A DNA stretch of 64,000 nt from Bacillus sp. WMMC1349 (GCF_013155385.1 NZ_JABJUQ010000007.1:2338001-2402000), one strand, 5' to 3'; positions 1 to 8,185 are shown, numbered from the stretch's first letter. Translations and numbers: made by a program. The notes: generated by a model not told the origin, from the sequence alone.

Positions 1-520
1 TCGGAAAAACGGCTTGATTTTTCGTTAACAAAAAGATAATCGTATTTTTTAAAGCCTGAATTAATGCAAGATCTAAATCGGTTTCAGCTAATGTACGTAC
101 ATCCTCAATACCTGAAAAAGAACGACCAGGCTCGATATAATCCGCAACATAGATCACCTTTTCCAACAATGTCATATTAGATCGTCCGTACGTATGGTAT
201 TTAATAGCTGAAAGAACATCTTCATCTGTAATTCCGACTTCTTTTTTCACTAATATCGCCCCAGCTGGTGCATGCCAAAGTTCAGGGTGAAAATCAAGCA
301 CTTCTAGAGATTCACCTTCAGAGACAATCATTTGTTTCATTTCTTCTTTTGGTCGAAATTTAGCATAATCATGAAAAATTGCAGCGGTTTCTGCTTTGTT
401 CACATCTGCACCAAAACGGTTAGCAAGCTCAATCGCTGTTTCCATCACACGAATTGTATGGGTATAGCGTGCTTCGGTCAGTTGTTTTTTCACACAAGCA
501 AGAGCTTCATCACGTTTCAT
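1..520 (-). CDS. yqeK: YqeK-type HD-domain phosphohydrolase (C-terminus off the window edge)
   Basis: HD-superfamily metal-dependent hydrolase; YqeK proteins hydrolyse diadenosine tetraphosphate. The reading frame starts at ATG 518-520 ([14 protein letters not shown]) and stays open to base 1, giving about 173 residues of a family near 186 long, so only the extreme C-terminus is missing. Visible metal-binding motifs are IFHDYAK (the HD pair) and later HAPAGA, KYHTYG and [10 protein letters not shown]. It overlaps the end of nadD by about 11 bases, so the two are translationally coupled, as in B. subtilis. Order and strand match the conserved yqeK-nadD-yhbY-aroE-yqeH-yqeG group. Identification is secure from motifs plus neighbours. 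Confidence 0.93.
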   Translation of the reverse strand, partial: MKRDEALACVKKQLTEARYTHTIRVMETAIELANRFGADVNKAETAAIFHDYAKFRPKEEMKQMIVSEGESLEVLDFHPELWHAPAGAILVKKEVGITDEDVLSAIKYHTYGRSNMTLLEKVIYVADYIEPGRSFSGIEDVRTLAETDLDLALIQALKNTIIFLLTKNQAVFP

Positions 521-1079
521 ATAAATGATTCTCCTTTACATAAAGCTTCACTTTGTCAGGAATTAAATAATCAGTCGGCTGACAATCTTTGAAACGATCT
601 CTCAGTAAAGATGATGATACTTCAAATGCTGGTACATCCACGAAAACAAGCGGATAAGGTGTTTCTATTTGATAACCTGGCCGCTTAACGCCGACAAATT
701 TAATCATGCTGACAAGTTCATCAATATTTGACCACTTTGGCAAGTACTCTACCATATCTGCACCGATAATAAAATAAAATTGATCTTTTGGATATCGTTG
801 TTTTAACAAGGATACTGTATCAAATGTATAGGAAGGACCTTCCCGTTCCAGTTCAATGGTCTCCAGTTTAAATTGCTTTCTCTCCGATATCGCAAGTTTG
901 AGCATCTCAACCCGATGTTGGCTTAATGAAAAAGCATTTTCCTGTTTGTGTGGCGGAATTTGATTGGGCATAAACCATATTTCATCAAGTTCCAATTTGT
1001 AAAGCACTTCATTTGCCATTAACAAGTGCCCATTATGAGGTGGATCAAATGTCCCCCCAAAAACTCCGATTTTCCTCAT
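510..1079 (-). CDS. nadD: nicotinate-nucleotide adenylyltransferase
   Basis: Adenylates nicotinate mononucleotide to deamido-NAD in NAD synthesis; cytoplasmic. The N-terminus carries the nucleotidyltransferase signature [15 protein letters not shown] (the HxGH motif), and near the C-terminus is the SSSLLRDRF equivalent of the ISSTxIR motif. The start is taken at ATG 1077-1079 (MRKIGVFGG), placed just after AAAGGTGG. A GTG three codons upstream overlaps that ribosome-binding site and is unlikely. The protein is 189 residues, the usual length. It sits between yhbY and yqeK in a tight minus-strand operon. Confidence 0.96.
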   Translation of the reverse strand: MRKIGVFGGTFDPPHNGHLLMANEVLYKLELDEIWFMPNQIPPHKQENAFSLSQHRVEMLKLAISERKQFKLETIELEREGPSYTFDTVSLLKQRYPKDQFYFIIGADMVEYLPKWSNIDELVSMIKFVGVKRPGYQIETPYPLVFVDVPAFEVSSSLLRDRFKDCQPTDYLIPDKVKLYVKENHLYET

Positions 1080-1097
1080 ATTTACCACCTTTAAATG

Positions 1098-1388
1098 TTA
1101 AGGAAGCTCAATTTGTTTATTTTCTTTTGATTCTTTGTAGAGCACAATTATATTTCCAATGGTTTGAACGAGCTCGGCACGCGTTCCACTTACCAGAGCA
1201 TCTCTTACTTCTTCTTTTGGTTGTTCACAATTTTGAAGCACACTTACTTTAAGCAACTCTCTGGCTTCAAGTGCTTCACTAATTTGTTTGATCATATTAT
1301 CATTGACTCCACCTTTTCCAACTTGAAAAATCGGTGTCAGATGATGTGCTTCTCGCCGTAAATAGCGTTTTTGTTTTCCGGTTAACAT
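1098..1388 (-). CDS. yqeI: YhbY/CRM-domain RNA-binding protein
   Basis: Single CRM (YhbY) domain protein of 96 residues, a family associated with ribosome assembly. The sequence starts MLTGKQKRYLRREAHHL, followed by the GKGGVNDNMI segment that corresponds to the GxxG loop of the domain. The start codon overlaps the aroE stop (TAATG), so it is translationally coupled to aroE. Position between aroE and nadD is conserved in Bacillus. Function in this organism is inferred from the family. Confidence 0.94.
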   Translation of the reverse strand: MLTGKQKRYLRREAHHLTPIFQVGKGGVNDNMIKQISEALEARELLKVSVLQNCEQPKEEVRDALVSGTRAELVQTIGNIIVLYKESKENKQIELP

Positions 1389-2218
1389 TATTTTCCTCCT
1401 AATTTTCGTAAAACGATTGATTTCATTTTTTCCATGTCTGGCTCATGTCCGGTCCACAACTCAAAAGACAGTGCGGCCTGACCGATAAACATCCCGATTC
1501 CATTCAGTGTCTTTAAGCCTTTTGCTTCAGCTTGTTTGAGAAAAGCCGTTTTCAATGGATTGTAGATAATATCGCAGACAAGACAGGTTTTTTTGGCTTT
1601 TGTTACGTTTAACGGACATGCCTCTAGATTCGGGTGCATTCCAACTGAAGTCGTTTGAATCAAAATATCATATGATGCTAGATTTTTTTCTGCCTCAGCC
1701 AATGATAAAGCTCTCGTTTTCCCCTCATAAAGCGAAATAAATGCTTCAGCTTTTTGAGGTGTCCTGTTTGCTACATCGAGCTGTTTCGGATGCTGTAATG
1801 CAAGCGTTGTGAAAATCGCCCGCGCTGCCCCGCCGGCCCCTATCATGAGAATCTTCAACTCATCAATTGGTTTTGTTAGTGACTGCTTCAGTGATTTTAA
1901 AAAGCCTTCTCCATCTGTATTATATCCGACTAACTGGTCTTTTTCTCTTCTAACAGTGTTTACCGCTCCAAGGATTTTGGCACTTTGGTCAATTCGATCA
2001 AGGTATTTTATAATTGACACCTTATGCGGTATGGTTACATTAAACCCTTGAATACCCAGTGCTCGCATCCCGTTGACTGCATCTTCAAGGCTTTCATTTT
2101 TAACACAGAAAGCATGATAGTATCCGTCTAAAGATAGATCCTTGAAGGCTGCGTTATGAATGTCAGGAGACATGGAATGCGCTACTGGGTTTCCAATTAG
2201 TCCATATATCGGTTTCAT
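1388..2218 (-). CDS. aroE: shikimate dehydrogenase
   Basis: NADPH-dependent reduction of 3-dehydroshikimate to shikimate in aromatic amino acid synthesis. The 276-residue protein shows the substrate-binding N-terminus GNPVAHSMSPDIHN, the catalytic lysine in FNVTIPHK, the NTDGEGF motif, and the dinucleotide-binding GAGGAARAI. The C-terminus has GMFIGQAALSFELWTG, typical of the family. It lies in the yqeH-aroE-yhbY-nadD operon with 14 bases between yqeH and aroE, and its stop overlaps the yhbY start. Confidence 0.97.
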   Translation of the reverse strand: MKPIYGLIGNPVAHSMSPDIHNAAFKDLSLDGYYHAFCVKNESLEDAVNGMRALGIQGFNVTIPHKVSIIKYLDRIDQSAKILGAVNTVRREKDQLVGYNTDGEGFLKSLKQSLTKPIDELKILMIGAGGAARAIFTTLALQHPKQLDVANRTPQKAEAFISLYEGKTRALSLAEAEKNLASYDILIQTTSVGMHPNLEACPLNVTKAKKTCLVCDIIYNPLKTAFLKQAEAKGLKTLNGIGMFIGQAALSFELWTGHEPDMEKMKSIVLRKLGGK

Positions 2219-2232
2219 GACTCTCCCCCCGC

Positions 2233-3333
2233 TTAAATTAACGATCGGCGCAAAAACACGTGAACACCTTTAGGTGCATAAGCAGCAACTCGTTGATTTG
2301 CTTCTTGAACAGTAACCCAACCTAAACCTGAAAACACAACATCTGTTTTTGGCTCCTTTATAGAAAAGGTGTGTTTAACCAGTTCTGGAAATGTTTCAAG
2401 CTCTTCTTTTGCAGGAGGAGCCAATAATTCTCCCGCGTGTTTTTCATAAAGTTGGTCCGCATTTTCAAGTTTTGTTCGGTGAATGTTTAATGCATTCGGT
2501 ATATAACAGACAAACGATGATCTGCCTCCAGATAAATAATCAAACCGGGATAGCCCCCCGAAAAATAAGGTTTGCTGTTCATTTAATTGAAATATGCGGG
2601 GCTTTAGTTCTTTTTTAGGCGTCAAGATTTTCAAATCGTGATTAGCAACATAATGTGCCATCTGATGATGGTTAATGATACCTGGTGTATCAAACATTGA
2701 CGAACCATCATCAAGCGGAATTTCAATCGCATCTAGTGTTGTTCCTGGATATTGAGATGTTGTAATAATATCTTCTTCTCCAGACACTTCTTTAATAATC
2801 CGGTTAATAAAGGTTGATTTCCCTACATTTGTACAGCCAACGACATAAACATCTTTGCCTTGTCTGTAATTCTCAATTGCTTCAATCGCTTCTTTCATTC
2901 CCTGCCCACGTCCAGCACTGACAAGCAAGACATCAACCGGTTTTAAACCGAGCTCTTTTGCCTCACGTTTCATCCACTGAATAAGCCGCTCCCGTTTTAA
3001 TGATTTAGGAAGGATGTCTGCTTTATTTCCTATTAATAAAATCGGATTGCCTCCTACAAAGCGATTGAGGCCGTTAATCCAGCTTCCGTTAAAATCAAAG
3101 ATATCGACAATTTTCACAATGAGTGAATCAGTTTCCCCTATACCATGAAGAATCTTCAAGAAATCATCATCTGTTAAGGTGACATCCTGGATCTCGTTAT
3201 AATTTTTCAATCTAAAGCAACGCTGGCAGATAACATCATCTTTTAGCAGAGAGCTTTCAGGGGCATAACCCAGTTCATGTTTGTTTTCCGTTTGGATTGT
3301 GATACCACATCCGATACAAACGACCTTTTCCAT
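2233..3333 (-). CDS. yqeH: circularly permuted ribosome-assembly GTPase YqeH
   Basis: GTPase for 30S ribosomal subunit biogenesis. An N-terminal zinc finger is visible (CIGCG and CQRCF). The G motifs are permuted: G4 (GNKADI) comes before G1 (GCTNVGKSTF) and G3 (DTPG), the hallmark of YlqF/YqeH GTPases. Length of 366 residues matches the family. It lies three bases from yqeG and 14 bases from aroE, in a conserved operon order. Confidence 0.96.
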   Translation of the reverse strand: MEKVVCIGCGITIQTENKHELGYAPESSLLKDDVICQRCFRLKNYNEIQDVTLTDDDFLKILHGIGETDSLIVKIVDIFDFNGSWINGLNRFVGGNPILLIGNKADILPKSLKRERLIQWMKREAKELGLKPVDVLLVSAGRGQGMKEAIEAIENYRQGKDVYVVGCTNVGKSTFINRIIKEVSGEEDIITTSQYPGTTLDAIEIPLDDGSSMFDTPGIINHHQMAHYVANHDLKILTPKKELKPRIFQLNEQQTLFFGGLSRFDYLSGGRSSFVCYIPNALNIHRTKLENADQLYEKHAGELLAPPAKEELETFPELVKHTFSIKEPKTDVVFSGLGWVTVQEANQRVAAYAPKGVHVFLRRSLI

Positions 3334-3336
3334 TCT

Positions 3337-3855
3337 TTAATCCTCCCACTGAATATGGCCTTGCCGTTTTAAGGCGTTCAAAATTCTGCGCTCAACCTGG
3401 CGGTTAAAACGGGTAAAGAAGCCATCTGATGATGCAACAGGTACAACCAAAATGGTGTGAAAACCATTACGATTTCCTCCGAGTACATCGGTCATTAGCT
3501 GATCACCTATTACAACAACATCTTCTTTATTTAAATTCATATCTTTTACAGCTTTTCTAAAAGCCCTACCCATCGGTTTTTTCGCTTTATAGATAAACGG
3601 AATATGTAGTGGTTCAGAAAAAATTTTGACACGTTTTTCGTTGTTATTGGAGACAATCGTTACTTTAATATCGTTTTCCTTCATCTCCTCAAACCATTCA
3701 ATAAGTCGGGGAGTCGCACTTGGCCTGTCCCATTCGACCAGTGTATTGTCCAGATCTGTAATAATCCCCTTTACATTTCGCTTCTTCAGTTTTTCAGGAG
3801 TAATATGAAAAATGTTTTTTACAAATTCATCGGGTAAAAAAAACTTTTTTAACAC
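3337..3855 (-). CDS. yqeG: HAD-family phosphatase YqeG
   Basis: HAD (IIIA) family phosphatase of 172 residues. Motif I is DLDNTLVEWD, motif II is TIVSNN, and the metal-binding C-terminal motif is GDQLMTDVLGGN. The chosen start is GTG 3853-3855 (MLKKFFLPDEFVKN), nine bases after AAAGG; the upstream GTG at 3864 overlaps that site. It is the first gene of the yqeG-yqeH-aroE-yhbY-nadD-yqeK operon. The physiological substrate in Bacillus is not evident from the sequence. Confidence 0.93.
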   Translation of the reverse strand: MLKKFFLPDEFVKNIFHITPEKLKKRNVKGIITDLDNTLVEWDRPSATPRLIEWFEEMKENDIKVTIVSNNNEKRVKIFSEPLHIPFIYKAKKPMGRAFRKAVKDMNLNKEDVVVIGDQLMTDVLGGNRNGFHTILVVPVASSDGFFTRFNRQVERRILNALKRQGHIQWED

Positions 3856-3972
3856 AAGTCGCACCCTTTCTCTAATCTGTTTCTTTTTGATCGTGTCGAA
3901 TTAAATCTAAAAGTGTCTTAATACATCACCTATTTGAAAAGTTTTCGACATATAATAGGATCGTTCAACAGG

Positions 3973-4072
3973 TGTGGATAAAATTACACACATTATCCAC
4001 TCTTATTTCATCTACCTTTTATTAAATTATAAACATGATACCCACAACTTATCCACTTTTAGATGTGGATAA
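3973..4072. promoter_or_regulatory. cluster of four DnaA boxes upstream of sda
   Basis: Four near-consensus 9-mers are visible: TGTGGATAA at 3973-3981 and 4064-4072, TTATCCACT at 3993-4001 and 4049-4057. They form two inverted pairs in the sda promoter region. In B. subtilis sda is transcribed under DnaA control, which couples replication status to the start of sporulation, and the layout here fits that. No dnaN or dnaA gene is nearby, so this is a regulatory cluster rather than oriC. Confidence 0.85.
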
Positions 4073-4217
4073 CAGAACGATTGTTCTTACCCGGCATTCA
4101 TGATAGATTATAGATACTCCAAACAAAGACCACATAACTTAACATTTTATGACGATTCTAAACAAGTCATTCCAACTTTATATGAGGAGGTGCCTTCCCA
4201 TTAATTGGGTATCTAGT

Positions 4218-4358
4218 ATGAAAAAGCTGTCTGATGAACTTTTAATAGAATCATACATTAAAGCAAACGAGATGAATCTAAATCGCGAATTCATTGAGCT
4301 GATTGAAGTCGAAATTAAAAGAAGGTCGCTCGGTCATCTACTTTCCATCTCTTCATAG
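4218..4358 (+). CDS. sda: sporulation checkpoint protein Sda (histidine kinase inhibitor)
   Basis: Small helical-hairpin inhibitor of the sporulation kinase KinA; it stops entry into sporulation while replication is active or damaged. The 46-residue protein [20 protein letters not shown]... ends [12 protein letters not shown] and is plainly homologous to B. subtilis Sda. The ATG at 4218 is 27 bases after the strong ribosome-binding site AGGAGG (4185-4190). An in-frame ATT at 4200 sits nine bases after it, so a 52-residue form starting at ATT ([11 protein letters not shown]) may be the real product. DnaA boxes lie just upstream. Confidence 0.92.
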   Translation: MKKLSDELLIESYIKANEMNLNREFIELIEVEIKRRSLGHLLSISS

Positions 4359-4444
4359 TCAAAGACTTCCGGGCGTTCCTTGAACTTTTTTCACTTAGGT
4401 TGATATTATATCACTTGAACCATACGCTTACTACTGTTTTCATG

Positions 4445-4470
4445 AAAAACACCTCCTTTTAAAGAGGTGC
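4445..4470 (-). terminator. rho-independent terminator of the small spore protein gene
   Basis: On the minus strand a hairpin with arms CACCTCTT and AGGAGGTG is followed by a short T-run, directly after the stop codon of the 4471-4596 gene. Confidence 0.7.
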
Positions 4471-4596
4471 TTATTTTAGGAACCCGTAAGGTCCCAACCA
4501 GTAAAACCCGCCGACAACAAGCAGGACAACCACCAAAACAACAATAAATGCATAACCGTATGCTCTCCCAGAATAATATGGATAACCCCAAGTCAT
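4471..4596 (-). CDS. small YjcZ-like sporulation membrane protein
   Basis: A 41-residue protein, MTWGYPYYSGRAYGYAF..., with one hydrophobic segment (residues about 15-32, rich in V, L and I) and a glycine/tyrosine-rich character at both ends. This matches the YjcZ-type small sporulation proteins, two of which occur elsewhere in this window. The ribosome-binding site AAAGGAGGGGG lies seven bases before ATG 4594-4596, and a terminator follows the stop. It lies between sda and sigK in a sporulation neighbourhood. The function of the family is poorly known; role by inference only. Confidence 0.75.
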   Translation of the reverse strand: MTWGYPYYSGRAYGYAFIVVLVVVLLVVGGFYWLGPYGFLK

Positions 4597-4718
4597 AGCG
4601 TCCCCCTCCTTTAGACAGTTGTAATAACAACCTATGAAATCAACAAAGAATATGGCTAGGCCATTGACCGTTCCTCACTCAAAAAGAAGACATTATTTTC
4701 GTTTCTCACATTACGTAA

Positions 4719-4770
4719 GACACAAACAGCCGTCCTTCTACATATATACTTTTTGTGGAGGTCAATGCAA
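4719..4770 (+). repeat. degenerate upstream copy of the sigK leader
   Basis: This stretch shares AGACACAAACAGCC, a TCTACATA block and TTTGTGGAGGT with the leader directly before sigK (4909-4981), in the same order and orientation, with internal length differences. No reading frame follows it. It may be a partial tandem duplication of the sigK promoter and ribosome-binding region. Confidence 0.6.
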
Positions 4771-4908
4771 TTCGCGATAATAAGTTTATTTTGTTGAGTT
4801 AAAATGTCACTATCACTACTTTACGACATCCCCTTCAATTATAATCAAGGCTTGTCTTCTTTTATTGAAAAAAGCAACAATTCACATCTCTCGGTAATTT
4901 AAATGTGT

Positions 4909-4981
4909 ACAGACACAAACAGCCCCCCCTCCTACATACATTTACATATAGGCTTCTGCCTACATACATTTTGTGGAGGTG
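4909..4981 (+). promoter_or_regulatory. sigK promoter and leader (likely sigma-E type)
   Basis: Two CATACATT elements (about 4936-4943 and 4963-4970) match the sigma-E -10 consensus CATACAnT. A small hairpin GGCttctGCC lies between them, and the ribosome-binding site TGGAGGTG ends at 4981. Only the first element leaves room for a transcript that includes the ribosome-binding site. sigK is sigma-E controlled in B. subtilis; the exact start point here is inference. Confidence 0.5.
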
Positions 4982-4987
4982 CCGATA

Positions 4988-5341
4988 ATGACAGGTGTTT
5001 TTGCAGCGCTCGGGTACGTCATCAAGGAACTTGTTTTTTTAGTATCATATGTGAAAAACAATGCCTTTCCACAACCGCTCTCAAGCAGTGAAGAAAAAAA
5101 GTATTTAGAATTAATGGCTGAAGGGAATGAGCATGCGAGAAATATGCTAATTGAGCACAATCTTCGCTTAGTCGCCCACATCGTCAAAAAATTTGAAAAC
5201 ACAGGCGAGGATTCGGAAGACTTGATTTCCATCGGAACAATCGGGCTGATCAAAGCGATCGAGAGCTACTCTGCGGGCAAAGGAACAAAGCTCGCCACAT
5301 ATGCGGCACGGTGTATTGAAAATGAGATATTAATGACGTAA
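4988..5341 (+). CDS. spoIVCB: N-terminal half of sporulation sigma factor K (SpoIVCB), interrupted
   Basis: Encodes the pro-sequence and regions 1-2 of the late mother-cell sigma factor. It runs from [20 protein letters not shown] (the pro-sequence) through [13 protein letters not shown] and [14 protein letters not shown] to [10 protein letters not shown], then stops at ACG-TAA just past the element junction. The start at ATG 4988 follows the ribosome-binding site TGGAGGTG. It is 117 residues; an intact SigK is about 240. The missing half is the 13806-14204 gene, which lies on the OPPOSITE strand, so excision could not rejoin them whereas inversion would. The frame across the shared core is compatible (IENEILM + HLRALKK). 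Confidence 0.96.
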   Translation: MTGVFAALGYVIKELVFLVSYVKNNAFPQPLSSSEEKKYLELMAEGNEHARNMLIEHNLRLVAHIVKKFENTGEDSEDLISIGTIGLIKAIESYSAGKGTKLATYAARCIENEILMT

Positions 5342-5350
5342 GGGGAGTGC
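5306..5350 (+). other. left recombination site of the sigK element (attL)
   Basis: The core is 5321-5335 (AATGAGATATTAATG). To its left is sigK coding sequence (the B arm). To its right is a non-coding P arm, 5336-5350 (ACGTAAGGGGAGTGC). The core matches 14184-14198 in reverse complement at 14 of 15 positions. The P arm reappears at 14207-14220 in the same plus-strand direction with 13 of 14 bases shared. Joining the two P arms gives a palindromic site, as expected for attP of a large serine recombinase. Confidence 0.85.
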
Positions 5351-5369
5351 GAAATACCGCACATCCCCT

Positions 5370-6872
5370 TTAATATGTCTCAATATCCACTTTGTCAGAA
5401 TCAACGATAACGATCTCTTTGACCAGAAAGTTGATGATCGCTTTTTTGTCTTCGGAAGTTAAGTTGTCGGCTCCAATATGATTAAAATAATCAATTGCCC
5501 TTTTCAAAGCATTATCACTTAACTTTGAATGTTGAGCTTCTTTCATTTTGGACTCTATTTCGTTCAGTTGCTTTGTAAGATGATTTTGCTTTTTTTGAAG
5601 TTCAACGATTTGACCCTTAATTTCTTCTATATTTATTTCGTCATCTTCACTCAGGCTGATTAGTGTAAATAAACGTTGTCGGCCTCTTTTAGTTTTTTCG
5701 AGTTCTTTTTTTACAAATTCGAGTTCTTCAGCAAGATGATTTGTTTTACTTACTTCTTTAAAAGCTGAATATTTTTCAGGATTTGTTATGAATCTATAAA
5801 CTTCTTTCCATACATAATTGTTCAGTTTATTTTCAGACATTTGTTTGCCGCACCCGCGGTTTTTAGATCCAGCGTAATTTTTCCGGCAATCGTAAATGTA
5901 GTAGTCTTTTCCATGTGACTTTCTTTTTCGACCAGTCATTGTATTTCCACATATACCACATCTCACTAAACCAGATAATAAATATTGGTGTGGGCTATAG
6001 CTTAAATGCTTTCTTTTACTCTTCCCTAACAGTTCTTGAGCATAATCCCATTGTTCTGATGGAATGATTTGCGGAATGTTGATGACATACCGTTCTTCTT
6101 TCGGTCTTAACTTTAAAAGACTTTTCCCTCCTGCTTGCTTCGAAACATAACTGCCAACAGTATCATATTTGTACTGTTCATATTCACCTTTGTAAGCAGG
6201 GTTCATAAGGATTTGGCGCACCACTTGCCTATGCCAGACCTTTCCGCCTTTTTTGGTTTTTATTCCTAATTCGGTTAGGTGTAAAGCTATTCCATTTACT
6301 CGGGAGAAAAAGGGGCTAGTATGATCCGTAAAATAATCAAAAATCATTCTTATGATCTTTGCTTCTTCATCGATTATTTTAAGGGTTCTTTTTTCTTTTA
6401 TAAATTTCAATCCAAATAGACCTGAATCTTTTATGATCATACCTTTTTTTATTTTTTGAAGGCGACCGGCTGATGTTCTTTCTTTTATTTTCGCTTTCTC
6501 AAATTCTGAAATAGCTCCTCGCATAGAAAAAAACAGCTGACCTTCTGGTGAATCTGCATATTCACCATTCACAAATATTAAAGTAATTTTTTGCTTTCTT
6601 AATTCATCATCTATTATGAGTTGGTTCATTAATTTTCGTGAAAGTCGGTCTGGGTCGTAACAAATCACTTCATTTATTAACCCTTTTCGAGCATCTTCAC
6701 GTAAACGACTTAACGCAGGACGTTCTAACAACTCACCTGAATATCCTTCATCAGCGTATTTTAATACGTCAGTCGTCCCAGCCTTCTTCAGACAAGCTTC
6801 TATTTGACTGTCGATACTCGACCCTTTGATTGCTTGTTCCTCGGTCGATACCCTTACATATATCGCTATCAC
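5370..6872 (-). CDS. spoIVCA: large serine recombinase SpoIVCA-type
   Basis: Site-specific recombinase expected to rearrange sigK in the sporulating mother cell. The 500-residue protein has an N-terminal resolvase domain with catalytic Ser9 (IYVRVSTEEQ) and conserved arginines (YDPDRLSRK). A recombinase domain follows, then a zinc ribbon (CGICG, later DCRKN and GCGKQ), a long coiled coil around residues 380-450, and a C-terminal tail. The start is GTG 6870-6872, seven bases after AAAGGAG. Position and orientation directly beside attL match B. subtilis. Its start lies inside an upstream small gene, suggesting coupled translation. No frameshift is visible, so the enzyme should be active. Confidence 0.95.
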   Translation of the reverse strand: MIAIYVRVSTEEQAIKGSSIDSQIEACLKKAGTTDVLKYADEGYSGELLERPALSRLREDARKGLINEVICYDPDRLSRKLMNQLIIDDELRKQKITLIFVNGEYADSPEGQLFFSMRGAISEFEKAKIKERTSAGRLQKIKKGMIIKDSGLFGLKFIKEKRTLKIIDEEAKIIRMIFDYFTDHTSPFFSRVNGIALHLTELGIKTKKGGKVWHRQVVRQILMNPAYKGEYEQYKYDTVGSYVSKQAGGKSLLKLRPKEERYVINIPQIIPSEQWDYAQELLGKSKRKHLSYSPHQYLLSGLVRCGICGNTMTGRKRKSHGKDYYIYDCRKNYAGSKNRGCGKQMSENKLNNYVWKEVYRFITNPEKYSAFKEVSKTNHLAEELEFVKKELEKTKRGRQRLFTLISLSEDDEINIEEIKGQIVELQKKQNHLTKQLNEIESKMKEAQHSKLSDNALKRAIDYFNHIGADNLTSEDKKAIINFLVKEIVIVDSDKVDIETY

Positions 6873-6966
6873 GCTGTATCTCCTTTCTATAGAGACTTAT
6901 TAAATAATGATAGCAATCATTAATGCATTTGTCTGCATGAGGCCCCTCTATGATCTTGATTTTCAT
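6769..6966 (-). CDS. small protein overlapping the recombinase start
   Basis: A 65-residue frame, MKIKIIEGPHADKCINDCYH..., starts at ATG 6964-6966 nine bases after AGGAGGG and overlaps the recombinase gene by about 100 bases. The ribosome-binding site is strong, so translation is likely. From memory, short proteins beginning with a similar KI-x-I-x-GP pattern occur before serine recombinases in Bacillus elements, but the family could not be confirmed here. It could be a coupling peptide or a recombination accessory factor. The C-terminal third is read from recombinase-coding DNA, so only the first 32 or so residues are free to evolve. Confidence 0.55.
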   Translation of the reverse strand: MKIKIIEGPHADKCINDCYHYLISLYRKEIQRDSDICKGIDRGTSNQRVEYRQSNRSLSEEGWDD

Positions 6967-7125
6967 GGTGTCATCCCTCCTGCTAAATGTTTATGAATTA
7001 GCAGGTTGTACAGATGCTCTAGATAAATTATTCTATTTCAAGACAGAACATTCGTTTCTTTATAATCATTTTAATGAACTACACACACCAATAAACAATT
7101 ATATATTTTTGTAAAAAAATGGACA

Positions 7126-7332
7126 CTACGCCTGCTTATTTTCATCAGTACTTTTTCTTTTTTTCATTATTAACATAACAGAGGTTGTAATAAGGGCTAT
7201 CAAAAAGACAATACCAACGTAAAGAAAACCAATTAGCTCCATCCCCTTAAATTTATAAGCGAAATAAACACCACAAAAAAAGATTGTTCCCAATAAAAAA
7301 AATGAATTAATACGGCTTAAAATTTTACTCAT
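7126..7332 (-). CDS. small two-helix membrane protein
   Basis: A 68-residue protein, MSKILSRINSFFLLGTIFFC..., with two predicted membrane helices (about 11-28 and 33-55) and a basic, charged tail ending DENKQA. The ribosome-binding site GGAGG lies about ten bases before the ATG. It lies inside the sigK element upstream of the recombinase and divergent from the secreted protein gene at 7416. No family was recognised; it could be an immunity or holin-like protein, but nothing in the sequence decides this. Confidence 0.6.
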   Translation of the reverse strand: MSKILSRINSFFLLGTIFFCGVYFAYKFKGMELIGFLYVGIVFLIALITTSVMLIMKKRKSTDENKQA

Positions 7333-7415
7333 TTTACCATAACCTCCATTTAATTCTTTACTTCCTATAATATATGATTTATAATATTTTCCAAAGAGTC
7401 AAAAGGAGTGATGTT

Positions 7416-7997
7416 TTGGTTAAAAAATCCTTGTTGCTTACATTAGTGATTTTTTTGAACCTAACAGTTTTAACACCTTTTTCAGACGCATTAGCCTCTG
7501 AAAAAGACTATAAACAACAAGAGCAATTATCAGATGTTGATTTAGATAAAAAGGTTGTAGAAAAAGAGATAGACAAGCTACGTAATGCTGGCATTAACGA
7601 ATTTAGTATTGTTACAGGCTTTGAGGATAAAGACGAAAGCGTTCTTTTTCCTGATAATGCTAACACACAAGCAAAATGGAAAACAATACTAACTGGTTCT
7701 AAAACTTTAACAAGAGCTGATTTTTATGCACATGGAGCCTATATTTTCATGATTACTTCAATTCTTGGATGGGGTAGAACTTTAACAAGCATACTTGCTG
7801 GTGTTCTTGGTGTTGCTGTCACCGCAGTTCCAAACGCTCTTCCAGGAGAAAAACTACGCTTTAAAAAAGAAATGAAATGGGTTAATAAGAAAAAATACAT
7901 TTACGATATCCGCACAACTGAATATATTCGTCGAAATGGAAAAACAGCCATCATTAGCAGGAAAGTAATTAGAGAAGATGGATGGGGAAATGGATAA
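7416..7997 (+). CDS. unrecognised secreted or membrane protein in the sigK element
   Basis: A 193-residue protein. The start is taken as TTG 7416, seven bases after AAAAGGAG, giving MVKKSLLLTLVIFLN..., a signal peptide ending near SDALASEKD. The mature part begins acidic (DKKVVEKEIDKLRNAGINEF), then has a hydrophobic, glycine-rich segment around residues 115-145, and ends in a basic region (RRNGKTAIISRKVIRE). The family was not recognised. A hydrophobic core flanked by charged ends is compatible with a secreted antimicrobial or a membrane-anchored protein, but that is speculation. It stands alone in the element and is followed by non-coding DNA. Confidence 0.6.
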   Translation: MVKKSLLLTLVIFLNLTVLTPFSDALASEKDYKQQEQLSDVDLDKKVVEKEIDKLRNAGINEFSIVTGFEDKDESVLFPDNANTQAKWKTILTGSKTLTRADFYAHGAYIFMITSILGWGRTLTSILAGVLGVAVTAVPNALPGEKLRFKKEMKWVNKKKYIYDIRTTEYIRRNGKTAIISRKVIREDGWGNG

Positions 7998-8148
7998 TTA
8001 GAAGTAATGCCCCTTCGTTTTGAGATCATTTTTATTAATTCAATAAAGATTTAATTTTTGCCTTTGATCTCTGTGAAAGTTTGAGAGAGAATTATATTTA
8101 CATTTTCGTATATGAGTCAGCCCTTCGCTGGACCCCCTTTATATGAAA

Positions 8149-8185
8149 GACTTGACTATACCATCAGTCGGGTCTTCTTTTTTAT
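8149..8185 (+). terminator. strong rho-independent terminator
   Basis: Hairpin with arms AAGACttGACT and AGTCggGTCTT followed by a run of T, about 150 bases after the secreted protein gene. The intervening 7998-8148 stretch holds no convincing reading frame, so the transcript may have a long 3' tail or include a small RNA. Confidence 0.7.

Noticed and set aside
3973..4072. DnaA box cluster as a replication origin
   Set aside because: No dnaA or dnaN, no AT-rich unwinding region of note, and such boxes are known at the sda promoter.
4406..4630. Minus-strand frame of 74 codons over the small spore gene
   Set aside because: A different frame (4471-4596) has the ribosome-binding site, the YjcZ-like composition and a following terminator.
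7045..7060. LexA-like site (GAACATTCGTTT) upstream of the recombinase
   Set aside because: One mismatch in the core and no clear promoter around it; not strong enough to call.
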